Shown: positions 1 to 8,178 of the stretch, in pieces
How the letters are laid out: the number at the start of each line of letters is the position of its first letter
How positions within the stretch are numbered: the first letter of the stretch is position 1
From: Longivirga sp038316965
GTDB lineage: Bacteria > Actinomycetota > Actinomycetes > S36-B12 > CAIYMF01
Length of the DNA stretch: 64,000 nucleotides
NCBI GenBank assembly: GCA_038316965.1
Contig: JBBQAY010000006.1
Location: 14,102 to 78,101, forward strand
Direction: 5' to 3'
The notes under the pieces: model-generated
What the model was told of the DNA's origin: nothing
Seen by the model: the letters and a program-made list of their open reading frames with translations, nothing else
The model's database searches: none
Made by a program: the position numbers and the translations under genes

Positions 1-2
1 CG

Positions 3-1013
3 AAGGCGGACGGCAAGCAGACGGCGAAGGACTTCAAGACCGACCAGGAGGTGCGCTGGTGCCCCGGGTGCGGTGACTACGCGATCCTGGCCGGCGTCCA
101 GAGCTTCATGCCCGAGCTCGGCCTCGCCAAGGAGAACATCGTCTGGATCTCCGGCATCGGCTGCTCGAGCCGCTTCCCGTACTACATGAACACCTTCGGG
201 ATGCACTCGATCCACGGCCGCGCGCCTGCGATCGCCTCCGGTCTCGCGATGACCCGTCCCGACCTGTCGGTGTGGGTCGTCACCGGTGACGGCGACGCCC
301 TGTCCATCGGCGGCAACCACCTCATCCACGCGCTGCGCCGCAACGTCAACCTCAAGATCCTGCTGTTCAACAACCGGATCTACGGCCTCACCAAGGGGCA
401 GTACTCGCCCACCTCCGAGGTCGGCAAGGTCACCAAGTCGACCCCGATGGGTTCGCTCGACCACCCGTTCAACCCGGTCTCGCTCGCCATCGGCGCCGAG
501 GCGTCGTTCGTCGCCCGCACGATCGACTCCGACCGCAAGCACCTCACCGAGACGCTGCGCCAGGCGGCGCTGCACGAGGGCACCGCGCTGGTCGAGATCT
601 ACCAGAACTGCAACATCTTCAACGATGGGGCGTGGGACCCGCTCAAGGACTCCGACCACCGCGACTCGCTCACCCTGCGCCTCGAGCACGGCAAGCCGAT
701 CACCCTCGTCGACGGCACCCGCGGCGTCATCCGCACCGCCGACGGCAGCCTGGAGATCGCGGACGTCGCCGAGGTCGGTCTCGACGCGATCGTCGTCCAC
801 GATGCCCACCGCCACGACCCTTCGACAGCGTTCGCCCTGTCGCGGCTGTCGGACTCGATCACGCTCGCCAACACGCCGATCGGCGTGTTCCGCGACGTGC
901 CGCGCCCGTCGTACGACTCCGCGTTCCAGGCGCAGCTGGCATCGGCGAAGGCCGGCGGCAACGCCGACCTCGGTGCGCTGCTCGCGGGCAGCGACACGTG
1001 GGAGATCGCCTGA
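3..1013 (+). CDS. korB: 2-oxoacid:ferredoxin oxidoreductase, beta subunit (5' partial)
   Basis: Probable thiamine-diphosphate-binding beta subunit of 2-oxoglutarate (2-oxoacid):ferredoxin oxidoreductase, which decarboxylates 2-oxoglutarate to succinyl-CoA and reduces ferredoxin. The reading frame is open to the left window edge, so the true start lies outside; a GTG at 51 is internal, because the conserved lead-in KDFKTDQEVRWCPGCGDYAI runs across it. The CPGCG cysteines and the TPP/Mg motif GDGDALSIGGNH, ending about 30 residues later in NN, are typical. The alpha subunit (korA) is normally directly upstream and is presumably just outside the window. A strong terminator follows. The family is clear; substrate preference (2-oxoglutarate against other 2-oxoacids) rests on the actinobacterial KorAB family and is inferred. 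Confidence 0.9.
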   Translation, partial: KADGKQTAKDFKTDQEVRWCPGCGDYAILAGVQSFMPELGLAKENIVWISGIGCSSRFPYYMNTFGMHSIHGRAPAIASGLAMTRPDLSVWVVTGDGDALSIGGNHLIHALRRNVNLKILLFNNRIYGLTKGQYSPTSEVGKVTKSTPMGSLDHPFNPVSLAIGAEASFVARTIDSDRKHLTETLRQAALHEGTALVEIYQNCNIFNDGAWDPLKDSDHRDSLTLRLEHGKPITLVDGTRGVIRTADGSLEIADVAEVGLDAIVVHDAHRHDPSTAFALSRLSDSITLANTPIGVFRDVPRPSYDSAFQAQLASAKAGGNADLGALLAGSDTWEIA

Positions 1014-1033
1014 CCCAGGCGGCACCTGCTCCC

Positions 1034-1070
1034 CGGGAGGCCCCGACCGCACGACGGTCGGGGCCTCCCG
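1034..1070 (+). terminator. Strong intrinsic-type terminator after korB
   Basis: Perfect 16-bp inverted repeat, arms 1034-1049 and 1055-1070, with a 5-nt CACGA loop. It begins 21 nt after the korB stop. There is no U-tract, which is common for actinobacterial terminators. Confidence 0.85.
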
Positions 1071-1172
1071 CACGTTGAGGCGGCTGACCGTGACGACGGG
1101 AACCGGCTGGGTGTCTCGGCTGGCGAATGGGGAGAGCGGCGGGAGAGGCGGACGGCGTACCGTGGCGGAGCG

Positions 1173-2144
1173 ATGAGCGACTCCCCCAGCACCCCGGCCG
1201 AGGCCGCGCGCGCCAGCCACCGGCTGGGCCTGCTGTTCGGCATCGGTGCCTACACCCTGTGGGGCCTGTTCCCGCTCTACTTCCCGCTGCTGAAGCCCGC
1301 CTCGCCGCTCGAGGTGCTCGCCGACCGGTTCGTGTGGTCGTTCGTCTTCCTCGCGCTGATCATGACGGTGACGCGGTCGTGGTCGCGCATGCGCGCCGTG
1401 CTGCACGACCGCCGCGTGATGCTCATGCTGATCGCCGCGACACTCCTCATCTCGGTCAACTGGGGCGTCTACATCTGGGCGGTCAACAACGACCGCGTGG
1501 TGGAGGCGGCCCTCGGGTACTTCATCAACCCGCTCATGGTCGTCCTCACCGGCACACTGCTGCTCGGCGAGCGGTTGCGACCGCTGCAGTGGACCGCAGT
1601 CGGGATCGCCGCCGTGGCAGTCGCCGTTCTCACCGCCGGCTACGGCTCGGTGCCCTGGGTGGCCCTGGCACTGGCCTTCTCGTGGGCGGGCTACGGCCTG
1701 GTGAAGAAGCTCGCCGGAGTCGACCCGGTCGCGAGCCTCACCGTGGAGACGGCGTACGGCACGCCCTTCGCGCTCGCGTTCCTGCTGTGGCTCTCCACCC
1801 AGGGCACGCTGGTGTTCGGCCACTCCTCGACCGGGAACACGTTGCTGCTCATGATGACCGGCGTGGTGACGGCGATCCCGCTCGTCCTGTTCGGAGCGGC
1901 CACCAATCGTGTCCCGCTGTCGACGATCGGCGTGCTGCAGTACCTCACTCCCTGCCTGCAGTTCCTGCTCGGCATCCTGGTGTTCGACGAACAGATGCCT
2001 GCCTCACGATGGTTCGGCTTCGGCATCGTGTGGCTCGCGCTCGTGGTGTTCACCTGGGACAGCCTCCGCAACGGCCAGGCCAACCGCGCCGCCCGCAGGG
2101 CCGAGGAGGACGGCGTCGCCGAGGGCGTGACCGAGCCCGCCTGA
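1173..2144 (+). CDS. rarD: RarD-type EamA-family transporter
   Basis: Integral membrane permease of the drug/metabolite transporter superfamily, RarD branch. The protein is 323 residues, the usual length, with about ten hydrophobic segments. The N-terminus contains GIGAYTLWGLFPLYF and then VLADRFVWSF, both characteristic of RarD, and the C-terminal half repeats the EamA fold (STIGVLQYLTPCLQFLLG). The ATG follows GGAG closely, and a TACCGT hexamer lies 9 nt before it. The gene is monocistronic by position, after the korB terminator and before a lipoprotein gene. The E. coli founding member was named from a chloramphenicol phenotype; the substrate is not established, so the transported compound cannot be stated. 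Confidence 0.88.
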   Translation: MSDSPSTPAEAARASHRLGLLFGIGAYTLWGLFPLYFPLLKPASPLEVLADRFVWSFVFLALIMTVTRSWSRMRAVLHDRRVMLMLIAATLLISVNWGVYIWAVNNDRVVEAALGYFINPLMVVLTGTLLLGERLRPLQWTAVGIAAVAVAVLTAGYGSVPWVALALAFSWAGYGLVKKLAGVDPVASLTVETAYGTPFALAFLLWLSTQGTLVFGHSSTGNTLLLMMTGVVTAIPLVLFGAATNRVPLSTIGVLQYLTPCLQFLLGILVFDEQMPASRWFGFGIVWLALVVFTWDSLRNGQANRAARRAEEDGVAEGVTEPA

Positions 2145-2232
2145 TCCGTCTGTGCCTCGACGCGCCGCTGGGAACCCGGGCGCCGGACGCCCGCGCATGC
2201 AAGCCTGGGCCCCTCAACCGATGGGGGTGCTG

Positions 2233-2883
2233 ATGGGCCGGCGAGCCGTGGTGACCGCGATGGCGGCGTGCGCCGCGCTGACCGCGTGCACCTCTCTTCC
2301 TGGCACCTCGGCACCGCGACCAACTGCGGTCGTGAGCACGTCCGCCGTCGACCCCTACGGGTTCGCCTCGGTCCCGTGGCCCGCCGACGAGGACGCTGCG
2401 ACGGCGTGGCTCGACCGGCTCCCGACCGAGGTCGACGGCATGACCAAGGTGCCGGGGGAACGCGTCGGCAGCGGCTTCGACTTCGTCGTGTACCGCTCGG
2501 GGTCGGAGGGCGACGACCGCAGCGTGAGCTGGTCGGTCGACGACCTCGGTGTCGTCAACTCGCTCGTCGCGACGCTCGACTTCGACGACGGCACCGTGCC
2601 GTGCGAGCAGTGGGCGTCGTCGCCGTCGCTCGCATCGCTGGGCGGCAAGGCCGGGGACTCGCTGCGCACGGCCAGGCTCGCCCTGCCCGAGACCCTGCCG
2701 GACACCGTGCCGTGGTGGACGTGCACGTTCACCCACGACGACCTCGGGGAGCCCCTCGACCCGGCCGACTGGGAGTGGTACGCCACCTGGGTCTCCGGTG
2801 CCCGCACCTTCGCTGTCTCGACCGGTGACGAGGCCGAGCGCGACGCCCTGGTCCGCGCCGCCGTCCAGTCCGCCGCCGGCTGA
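2233..2883 (+). CDS. Putative lipoprotein of unknown function
   Basis: Predicted exported lipoprotein of 216 residues. From the ATG at 2233 the N-terminus has Arg3-Arg4, a hydrophobic stretch and a lipobox L-T-A-C with the lipidated Cys at residue 19. In-frame codons upstream (to 2152) would bury the signal peptide behind about 27 extra residues, so they are rejected; a GGGGGTG purine run sits just before 2233. The mature part is acidic and rich in Asp, Glu and Trp, with no cysteine pair or catalytic motif that I recognise, although two further Cys (near CEQW and WWTC) could form a disulphide. It follows rarD by 88 nt in the same direction. I do not recognise the family. Confidence 0.7.
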   Translation: MGRRAVVTAMAACAALTACTSLPGTSAPRPTAVVSTSAVDPYGFASVPWPADEDAATAWLDRLPTEVDGMTKVPGERVGSGFDFVVYRSGSEGDDRSVSWSVDDLGVVNSLVATLDFDDGTVPCEQWASSPSLASLGGKAGDSLRTARLALPETLPDTVPWWTCTFTHDDLGEPLDPADWEWYATWVSGARTFAVSTGDEAERDALVRAAVQSAAG

Positions 2884-2942
2884 GGCCCCCGAACTACCTC
2901 CGGACTCGTTGCTGAAGAGTCACGCTCAACGACCGTCCGGCT

Positions 2943-3287
2943 ATGGGCGAGTCACAGACAGACCGAGAAGGAACCGGCATTCTGACTCGCATGGTCCGGC
3001 TGCCCGGTGCGCGACGAGACATCGTGCTCAGCAAGGACCTGCGGCACTTCTGGTACTTCGTCGTCGACGATGTTCGTCTGGCGCTTCTCGTGGTGTGGGT
3101 CCCCATCGCCATGGGCGGCGGGCTGGTGCTCAGCGGCCTAGGTGGTGGTCCTATGTGGCACCTACTGGCAGGCATGGGCTGCCTCTGCCTGCCCGGCTTG
3201 CTCGCTTGGCTCTTCTACTACCGCGATCCTGATCCGCACCCCGAGCGGGACTTCTCCGACGACATCCGCGGACGCCATCAGCGTTGA
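2943..3287 (+). CDS. Small two-segment membrane protein, unknown
   Basis: Unknown protein of 114 residues. After a charged N-terminal 45 residues there are two hydrophobic stretches, around 46-68 (LALLVVWVPIAMGGGLVL) and 73-92 (LLAGMGCLCLPGLLAWLFYY), then a short charged tail ending in DIRGRHQR. That pattern suggests a hairpin in the membrane with both ends on the same side. It is the first gene of an islet of small unknown genes running to 5493. By eye its codon use is less GC-biased than that of the flanking housekeeping genes. No family is recognised, and the start is not firmly set because internal ATG/GTG codons also exist. Confidence 0.55.
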   Translation: MGESQTDREGTGILTRMVRLPGARRDIVLSKDLRHFWYFVVDDVRLALLVVWVPIAMGGGLVLSGLGGGPMWHLLAGMGCLCLPGLLAWLFYYRDPDPHPERDFSDDIRGRHQR

Positions 3288-3291
3288 CGCA

Positions 3292-3320
3292 GCGCGCAGA
3301 CGTGCCGATAGCGTGCACCG
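3292..3320 (+). promoter_or_regulatory. Candidate promoter / first copy of repeated intergenic motif
   Basis: CGCGCAGACGTGCCGATAGC is followed by GTGC. TAGCGT at 3309-3314 fits an actinobacterial -10, and TTGACG at 3284-3289 could be a -35, although the 19-nt spacing is long. A near-identical block precedes the paralogue at 4398, and related blocks occur near 3941, 4995 and 5495. Confidence 0.45.
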
Positions 3321-3341
3321 TGGAGAGGCGGGGGTGGGCCA

Positions 3342-3902
3342 GTGGCGTTGATCGAAGCCTTGCAGGAGTGGGAAGGCCGTTGGCGTGCTGCCGGTGTTCC
3401 AGACGGAATCCTGCTCCCCGGCGTGTCCGAGACGGAGGTCCGTGCTGCGATCGACTTCGCACCCGTACATCCAGATGCCGTGACCTGGTTCGGATGGCAG
3501 GGCGGCCCAGCGACAGTCTTCACGGCGCCGCCGTCTGACCGCCAACCACTCGGGATCTCCCGGTCGCTCAACAATCGGGCGTCGCTGGCCATGCTCGAAG
3601 CCGATCGCGAGGGCGGCGGCGAGTTCAAGGCTTCGTGGCTGCCGCTGCTGGGCGAGTACAGCCCGGAGTGCATCTACATGGACCTGGAGACGGGCGCGAT
3701 CTACCGCCACGACCTCGGCCTCTGGAGCGGGGAGTACCAGCAAGTGAACCTGTGGATTGCCGACGACCTTGAGTCGCTGATCCGCATCTACCTCGACGTC
3801 TGGGACCTCGTGCAGCCGGTCTGGGCGCCTGAGGACGAGGCCTTCGAGGTCGACCGCTCGCTCATGCCAGCGGACCTGTTCCAGCGCCACGTCATCGGCT
3901 GA
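3342..3902 (+). CDS. SMI1/KNR4 (SUKH)-like protein, paralogue 1
   Basis: Soluble acidic protein of 186 residues resembling the SMI1/KNR4 (SUKH) fold. The conserved block WLPLLGEYSPECIYMDLETG, followed by IADDLESLIRIYLDVW, is the typical core of that family. It is a paralogue of the gene at 4398 (about 60% identity by eye, with the same N-terminus AL..W..RWRAAGVP and the same C-terminus RH(V/I)IG). The GTG start follows a GGGGGTGGG ribosome-binding site, matched by GGGGGTAGG in front of the paralogue. SUKH proteins are frequently immunity proteins of polymorphic or contact-dependent toxins, but also serve elsewhere, and no toxin is visible nearby. Family placement is inferred from motifs and the function is unknown. 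Confidence 0.6.
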   Translation: MALIEALQEWEGRWRAAGVPDGILLPGVSETEVRAAIDFAPVHPDAVTWFGWQGGPATVFTAPPSDRQPLGISRSLNNRASLAMLEADREGGGEFKASWLPLLGEYSPECIYMDLETGAIYRHDLGLWSGEYQQVNLWIADDLESLIRIYLDVWDLVQPVWAPEDEAFEVDRSLMPADLFQRHVIG

Positions 3903-4032
3903 CGACCGAGCCGAGAACGAACCCTGCGCCTCCGGAACCTGAGCGCGCAGATGTGCCGTTCGCGCTCGCGGCGGATCGGGCTAACCGGCAGCAGGCATCG
4001 CCCCGGAACCGTTTCGGAGGATCATCCGTCCC

Positions 4033-4347
4033 ATGGCTATGGCGACCGAAGTGCAGCCGTTGTCCACCTATCGCCCGACTCGGGCCTGGGCGACGTTGAG
4101 CGCGGGGACCGCGCTAGGAGTCTTCGCAGTGGTGTACCCGCTGTGGGCTGGCTTCCATGCCCCGCTCGCGCCATGGATTGCTCCGCTGTCGGTGGGCCTC
4201 GTCGGGGCGGGGCTTTGGAGCCTCGTCAACCGCCTCGCTTTGCCACGCTGGGCGACCCTGACACTGGGGCTCGTCACCATCGCGTTGGTCCTCCTAGCGC
4301 TCGCTAACGTGTTCGACTCTCTGAGCGCGCCATCACTGCCTGCCTAG
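4033..4347 (+). CDS. Small three-segment membrane protein, unknown
   Basis: Unknown protein of 104 residues with three hydrophobic segments: about 18-36 (WATLSAGTALGVFAVVYPL), 45-65 and 74-92. Positively charged residues sit between the second and third. It lies between the two SUKH-like paralogues, in the same direction. GGAGG at 4016-4020 is 12 nt before the ATG used here; a second ATG at 4039 is further from it. A small membrane protein between two immunity-like genes is compatible with an immunity or stress islet, but nothing in the sequence fixes a role. Confidence 0.55.
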   Translation: MAMATEVQPLSTYRPTRAWATLSAGTALGVFAVVYPLWAGFHAPLAPWIAPLSVGLVGAGLWSLVNRLALPRWATLTLGLVTIALVLLALANVFDSLSAPSLPA

Positions 4348-4397
4348 TGATCTCGATGTGCCGATAGCGTGCGCAGTGGAGAGACGGGGGTAGGTCT

Positions 4398-4955
4398 GTG
4401 TCGTTGATGGATGCCTTGCAGGCGTGGGAAGACCGTTGGCGGGCCGCCGGGGTGCCAGAGGGAGTTCTCCGTCCAGGTGTCAGCGAGGCCGCAGTGCGAG
4501 CTGCGATCGACTTCGCGCCCGTGCACCCAGACGTGATCACCTGGTTCGGCTGGCAGGACGGTCCAGCGGAAGCGTTCGATGCAGCGCCGTCCGGCCGGGA
4601 GCCGTTCGGCGTTGCACAGGCGGTCGCCGCCCGTGACGTGCTGGAGGCCCTTGAGCAGACAAGGGGCCAGGAGAACGAGTTCCGGGACTCCTGGCTTCCA
4701 CTGCTGGGCAGTTGGTCAGGCGAATACGTCTACATGGACCTCGAGACCGGCGCCATGTTCCGTCATGACAACGGCACCTGGAACAGCTCCTTCCCGGAGT
4801 GGAACATGCAGATCGCCGACGATCTCGAGTCGCTCATCCGCATCTACGTCGACGCATGGGACATCGTGCAACCGGTGTGGGACCCGGACGGCGGGTTCGA
4901 GTTCGACAACTCGCTGGCCCCGTCCGACCTATCCCGCCGGCACATCATCGGCTGA
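4398..4955 (+). CDS. SMI1/KNR4 (SUKH)-like protein, paralogue 2
   Basis: Paralogue of the gene at 3342, 185 residues, acidic and soluble. It keeps the SUKH-like core WLPLLGSWSGEYVYMDLETG and the helix ADDLESLIRIYVDAWDIV. Divergence is concentrated in the middle (residues about 60-95), while both termini are conserved. About 45 bases upstream (the GATGTGCCGATAGCGTGC block plus the purine-rich ribosome-binding site) and about 45 bases downstream (CGGAACCCGAGCGCGCAG) also match the copy at 3342. The duplicated unit therefore included promoter and 3' flank. Paired, diverging SUKH genes are typical of immunity-gene arrays; no cognate toxin is seen. GTG start chosen by alignment with the paralogue. 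Confidence 0.6.
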   Translation: MSLMDALQAWEDRWRAAGVPEGVLRPGVSEAAVRAAIDFAPVHPDVITWFGWQDGPAEAFDAAPSGREPFGVAQAVAARDVLEALEQTRGQENEFRDSWLPLLGSWSGEYVYMDLETGAMFRHDNGTWNSSFPEWNMQIADDLESLIRIYVDAWDIVQPVWDPDGGFEFDNSLAPSDLSRRHIIG

Positions 4956-4994
4956 AGAACGTGAGGCGAACGGAGTCCTTCGCCTGCGGAACCC

Positions 4995-5023
4995 GAGCGC
5001 GCAGATGTGCCGATAGCACTCGC
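4995..5023 (+). repeat. Repeated intergenic motif (copy before the zinc-ribbon gene)
   Basis: The core GCGCAGATGTGCCGATAGC recurs, with variation, at about 3293, 3944, 4354, 4998 and 5499, each time just after one gene and before the next. It behaves like a unit carried along with gene duplication in this islet. A role as promoter or processing site is not shown. Confidence 0.5.
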
Positions 5024-5046
5024 ATCTGGTTGCGCGACCCGACACT

Positions 5047-5493
5047 ATGCGCAGCGTGGCGATCGACAAGACCGGCGAGTGGTGGACCTCGACAGATCCC
5101 GCAGACATTGAGCCCTACCTGATCGAACTCACGGCAGAGGACTACCCAGTCACGGTCGTTCGGAGCAGTGTCTGCTCGAACTGCGGCCATGACGTCTTCG
5201 TCCTACGGGCAGATCGGCGCGCGGGTGCAGCGCGGCGCAACTGCGTGAACTGCAACGCCAAGGAGTTCATCGCGGACAGCGCATCGTCGTGGGCCAGCTC
5301 TCGTCCCACCACTCGGCTTTGCCTCTGCGGTGAGAAGGAGTGCAACCTCGCTGTCGGGTACGCCCTCCGGGACAGTGGCGACGTGAGATGGGTGAACGTC
5401 GGATCACGATGCGTTGCCTGCGGGATGCTCGGCGCTTTCGTGGACTGGGGGATCTCCGAAGCAGGGACGGCGGCGTTGGCCGAACGAGGCTGA
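5047..5493 (+). CDS. Cys-rich zinc-ribbon-like protein, unknown
   Basis: Unknown protein of 148 residues with five cysteine clusters: CSNCG (about residue 39), CVNCN (about 63), CLCGEKEC (about 90) and CVACG (about 122). The spacing fits two zinc ribbons or one metal-binding domain assembled from distant CxxC pairs. The first 35 residues form a WWTSTDPADIEPYL segment without cysteine. It is the last gene of the small-gene islet and converges on the polyprenyl synthase gene. No DNA-binding domain or enzyme motif was recognised; metal binding is inferred from the cysteines. The ATG start has no obvious Shine-Dalgarno sequence. Confidence 0.55.
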   Translation: MRSVAIDKTGEWWTSTDPADIEPYLIELTAEDYPVTVVRSSVCSNCGHDVFVLRADRRAGAARRNCVNCNAKEFIADSASSWASSRPTTRLCLCGEKECNLAVGYALRDSGDVRWVNVGSRCVACGMLGAFVDWGISEAGTAALAERG

Positions 5494-5585
5494 CGCCCGC
5501 GCAGTTGTGCCTTGAGCGATCCGCGTCGGTTACCGTGCAGCCGACCGCGCATCAACGACGAGCGGTCTCGGGCGGTCAGGAAAGG

Positions 5586-6584
5586 TCAGACTGAGCGGTC
5601 GACGACGACGTCGCACATCATCGAGAGCGCGTCGGTCACCGGGCCGGCGGGGAGTGCGGCCAGCTCGGCGCGGGCTGCCTCGGTCCAGCGGACGAGCTCG
5701 GCCCGCGCTTCGGTCATCGCGGGCGAGCTGCGCAGGAGCACGAGAGCCTCGGCGTGCAGGGCGTCGTCGACCAGGGGGCCCGCCAGAAGCTCGCGCAGCC
5801 GGGCGCCCTCGGGGTCGGTGCCGCGGAGGGCGAGAAGGACCGGCAGCGTACGGATCCCCTCGCGCAGGTCGGTGCCGGGCGTCTTGCCCGACTCCTCCGA
5901 CTCGCTCGCGATGTCGAGCAGGTCGTCGGAGAGCTGGAACGCGACGCCGAACTTCTCGCCGTACGCCGAGATCGCGTCGGCAACCGACGGAGGGGCACCC
6001 GAGGTCATGGCGCCCATGCGACCGGCAGCGGCGATGAGTGAGCCGGTCTTGCCGCCCAGCACCTCGAGGTGGTGGACGACGGGGTCCTCCCCCTCGGACG
6101 GCCCGACCGTCTCACGGATCTGGCCGACACAGAGGCGCTCGAACGTCCGCGCCTGCAGCCGCACGATGTCGGTGCCCAGGTCGGCCGCGATGTCGGCCGC
6201 GCGAGCGAACAGGAAGTCGCCCGTGAGGATCGCCACGGTGTTGTCCCAGCGCGCATTGGCGCTCGGGGCACCGCGGCGGAGCGACGCCTCGTCCATGACG
6301 TCGTCGTGGTACAGCGTGGCGAGGTGCGTCAGCTCGGCTACGACCGCGCCCGGCACGTTGCCACGGGCGTCGGCGTCGCCGTACTGCGCCGCCACCAGCG
6401 CGAGCAGCGGCCGGAACCGCTTGCCGCCGGCGCTCACCAGGTGGCTCGAGGCCTCGGTGATGAACGGGTAGTCGCTCGTCACGGCGGCGCGCAGCGCTAC
6501 CTCGACGTCGTCCAGGCCGGTCCGGAGCCGGTCCGCCAACGCGTCGTCGACGTGCGACAGACCGAACGGCAGTGCCTCGGCCAC
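5586..6584 (-). CDS. Polyprenyl diphosphate synthase (menaquinone side chain type)
   Basis: Trans-prenyltransferase of 332 residues that condenses isopentenyl diphosphate into a long isoprenoid chain, most likely the menaquinone tail. Both aspartate-rich motifs are present: DDVMD at residues 94-98, preceded by LYH, and DDLLD at 220-224, in FQLSDDLLD. The GGKRFRP substrate-binding motif is near residue 53. I start it at the GTG at 6584 because GGAGG (6593-6597) lies 8 nt before it; the longer frame to 6677 would run into nuoN. It sits 34 nt after nuoN on the same strand, the usual actinobacterial arrangement. Chain length (geranylgeranyl, hepta-, octa- or nonaprenyl) cannot be told by reading. 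Confidence 0.88.
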   Translation of the reverse strand: MAEALPFGLSHVDDALADRLRTGLDDVEVALRAAVTSDYPFITEASSHLVSAGGKRFRPLLALVAAQYGDADARGNVPGAVVAELTHLATLYHDDVMDEASLRRGAPSANARWDNTVAILTGDFLFARAADIAADLGTDIVRLQARTFERLCVGQIRETVGPSEGEDPVVHHLEVLGGKTGSLIAAAGRMGAMTSGAPPSVADAISAYGEKFGVAFQLSDDLLDIASESEESGKTPGTDLREGIRTLPVLLALRGTDPEGARLRELLAGPLVDDALHAEALVLLRSSPAMTEARAELVRWTEAARAELAALPAGPVTDALSMMCDVVVDRSV

Positions 6585-6618
6585 GCGGAACGCCTCCTGG
6601 GGACGGTGGTGCGGACGA

Positions 6619-8178
6619 TCAGCGGATGAAGACGCCGGCCTGGTCGACGAGCCCCAGCACGAGCTGGGGCAGAACACCGATGACGAGCGTCAGCGCGACC
6701 GTGATCGTGATCGCGAAGGTGGTGAAGCTGCTGGGGATGACCACGCTAGCGCCGCCGTCCGCAGGGGGCTCGTTGAAGAACATCAGGACGATCACGCGGA
6801 TGTAGAAGAAGGCGGCGACGGCCGAGGCCACCACGCCGATGATCACGACGGGAGTCGCACCCCCGGCGATGCCCGCGGTGAAGACCGCGAACTTTCCGGT
6901 GAAGCCGCTCGTGAGCGGGATGCCCGCGAACGCGAGCAGGAAGAGGGCGAAGGCGCTCGCGACGAGTGGCGACTTCTTGCCGAGCCCCGCCCAGGACGAC
7001 AGGTGGGTCGCCTCACCGGTCGAGTCGCGCACGAGAGTGACGACGGCGAACGCGCCGACGGTGGCGATGCCGTAGGCGAGGAGGTAGACCATCGTGCCCT
7101 TGAGCCCGGCCGCGTTGGTGGCGAGGACGCCGACGAGCATGAAGCCCGCCTGGGCGATCGAGGAGTAGGCCAGCATCCGCTTGATGTCGGTCTGGGTCAG
7201 GGCGAAGATCGTGCCGACGATCATCGTGAGAGCGGCGATCACGTACATGACCGGGCGCCAGTCCCAGCGGATACCGCCGAGGGCGACGTACATGACGCGC
7301 AGCAGCGCACCGAACGCCGCCACCTTCGTGCACGCGGCCATGAACCCCGTGATCGAGGTGGGCGAGCCCTGGTAGACGTCCGGGGTCCACTGGTGGAACG
7401 GGGCCGCACCGATCTTGAACAGCAGGCCGACGAGGAGCAGAGCAGTACCGGCGACGACGAGCCCGCTCTCACCGGCGTTGGCCGTGAGCGCGTCAGCGAT
7501 CCCCCTGAGCTCGACCGTGCCGGCGAAGCCGTACAGCAGCGCGGTGCCGTAGAGGAAGAACGCCGAGGAGAAGGCACCGAGCACGAAGTACTTGAGCGAG
7601 GCCTCCTGCGAGAGCAGGCGACGTCGCCGAGCCATGCCCGCGAGGATGTAGAGCGGAAGCGACACGACCTCGAGGGCGACGAACATCGTCAGCAGGTCGG
7701 TGGACGCCGGGAAGAGCAGCATGCCGCCGACGCTGAAGAGGAAGAGCGGCCACACCTCGGTCTGGAACCAGCCGAGACGCGTGAACTCCTGCTCCTCCTC
7801 CGAACCCGGAAGGGCTGACGCGCGCGGCGCGAAGGCATCCCCTGCAGGGTCGACGTCGCGCTCGGCCATCACCAGCGCGGCGATGAAGGCGAGCACGAGG
7901 ATCGAACCCTGCATGAACAGGGTGGGACCGTCGACGGCGACCGAGCCCTCGGCGACGATCGCGCGGGTTCCGCGCTCGATCACGACGAAGGCGAAGGCCG
8001 CGATCAGCGTGCCGAACGTCAGGAAGAGCTGCACCGGACGGCGGTGCCGCTGCGGGAGGAACGCCTCGAGCAGCACCGAGATCACGGCACCGCCGAGCAC
8101 GATCAGGATCGGGGCGAGCGCCGAGTACTCGATCGTGGGGACGTCGAACGACCCGGACGCGGCGAGGATGGCGCTCAC
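6619..8178 (-). CDS. nuoN: NADH-quinone oxidoreductase subunit N
   Basis: Antiporter-like membrane subunit of complex I, 519 residues with about 14 hydrophobic helices. The segment GAAPFHQWTPDVYQGSPT (proton-channel helix 7-8 region), followed by TQTDIKRMLAYSSIAQAGFML, is diagnostic of NuoN/M/L paralogues, and the length and order identify NuoN. The insert of charged residues around 95-125 (AERDVDPAGDAFAPRASALP) is common in actinobacterial NuoN. The GTG start overlaps the nuoM stop by 4 nt (GTGA), so it is translationally coupled. It is the last nuo gene, followed by the prenyl synthase. Confidence 0.95.
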   Translation of the reverse strand: MSAILAASGSFDVPTIEYSALAPILIVLGGAVISVLLEAFLPQRHRRPVQLFLTFGTLIAAFAFVVIERGTRAIVAEGSVAVDGPTLFMQGSILVLAFIAALVMAERDVDPAGDAFAPRASALPGSEEEQEFTRLGWFQTEVWPLFLFSVGGMLLFPASTDLLTMFVALEVVSLPLYILAGMARRRRLLSQEASLKYFVLGAFSSAFFLYGTALLYGFAGTVELRGIADALTANAGESGLVVAGTALLLVGLLFKIGAAPFHQWTPDVYQGSPTSITGFMAACTKVAAFGALLRVMYVALGGIRWDWRPVMYVIAALTMIVGTIFALTQTDIKRMLAYSSIAQAGFMLVGVLATNAAGLKGTMVYLLAYGIATVGAFAVVTLVRDSTGEATHLSSWAGLGKKSPLVASAFALFLLAFAGIPLTSGFTGKFAVFTAGIAGGATPVVIIGVVASAVAAFFYIRVIVLMFFNEPPADGGASVVIPSSFTTFAITITVALTLVIGVLPQLVLGLVDQAGVFIR

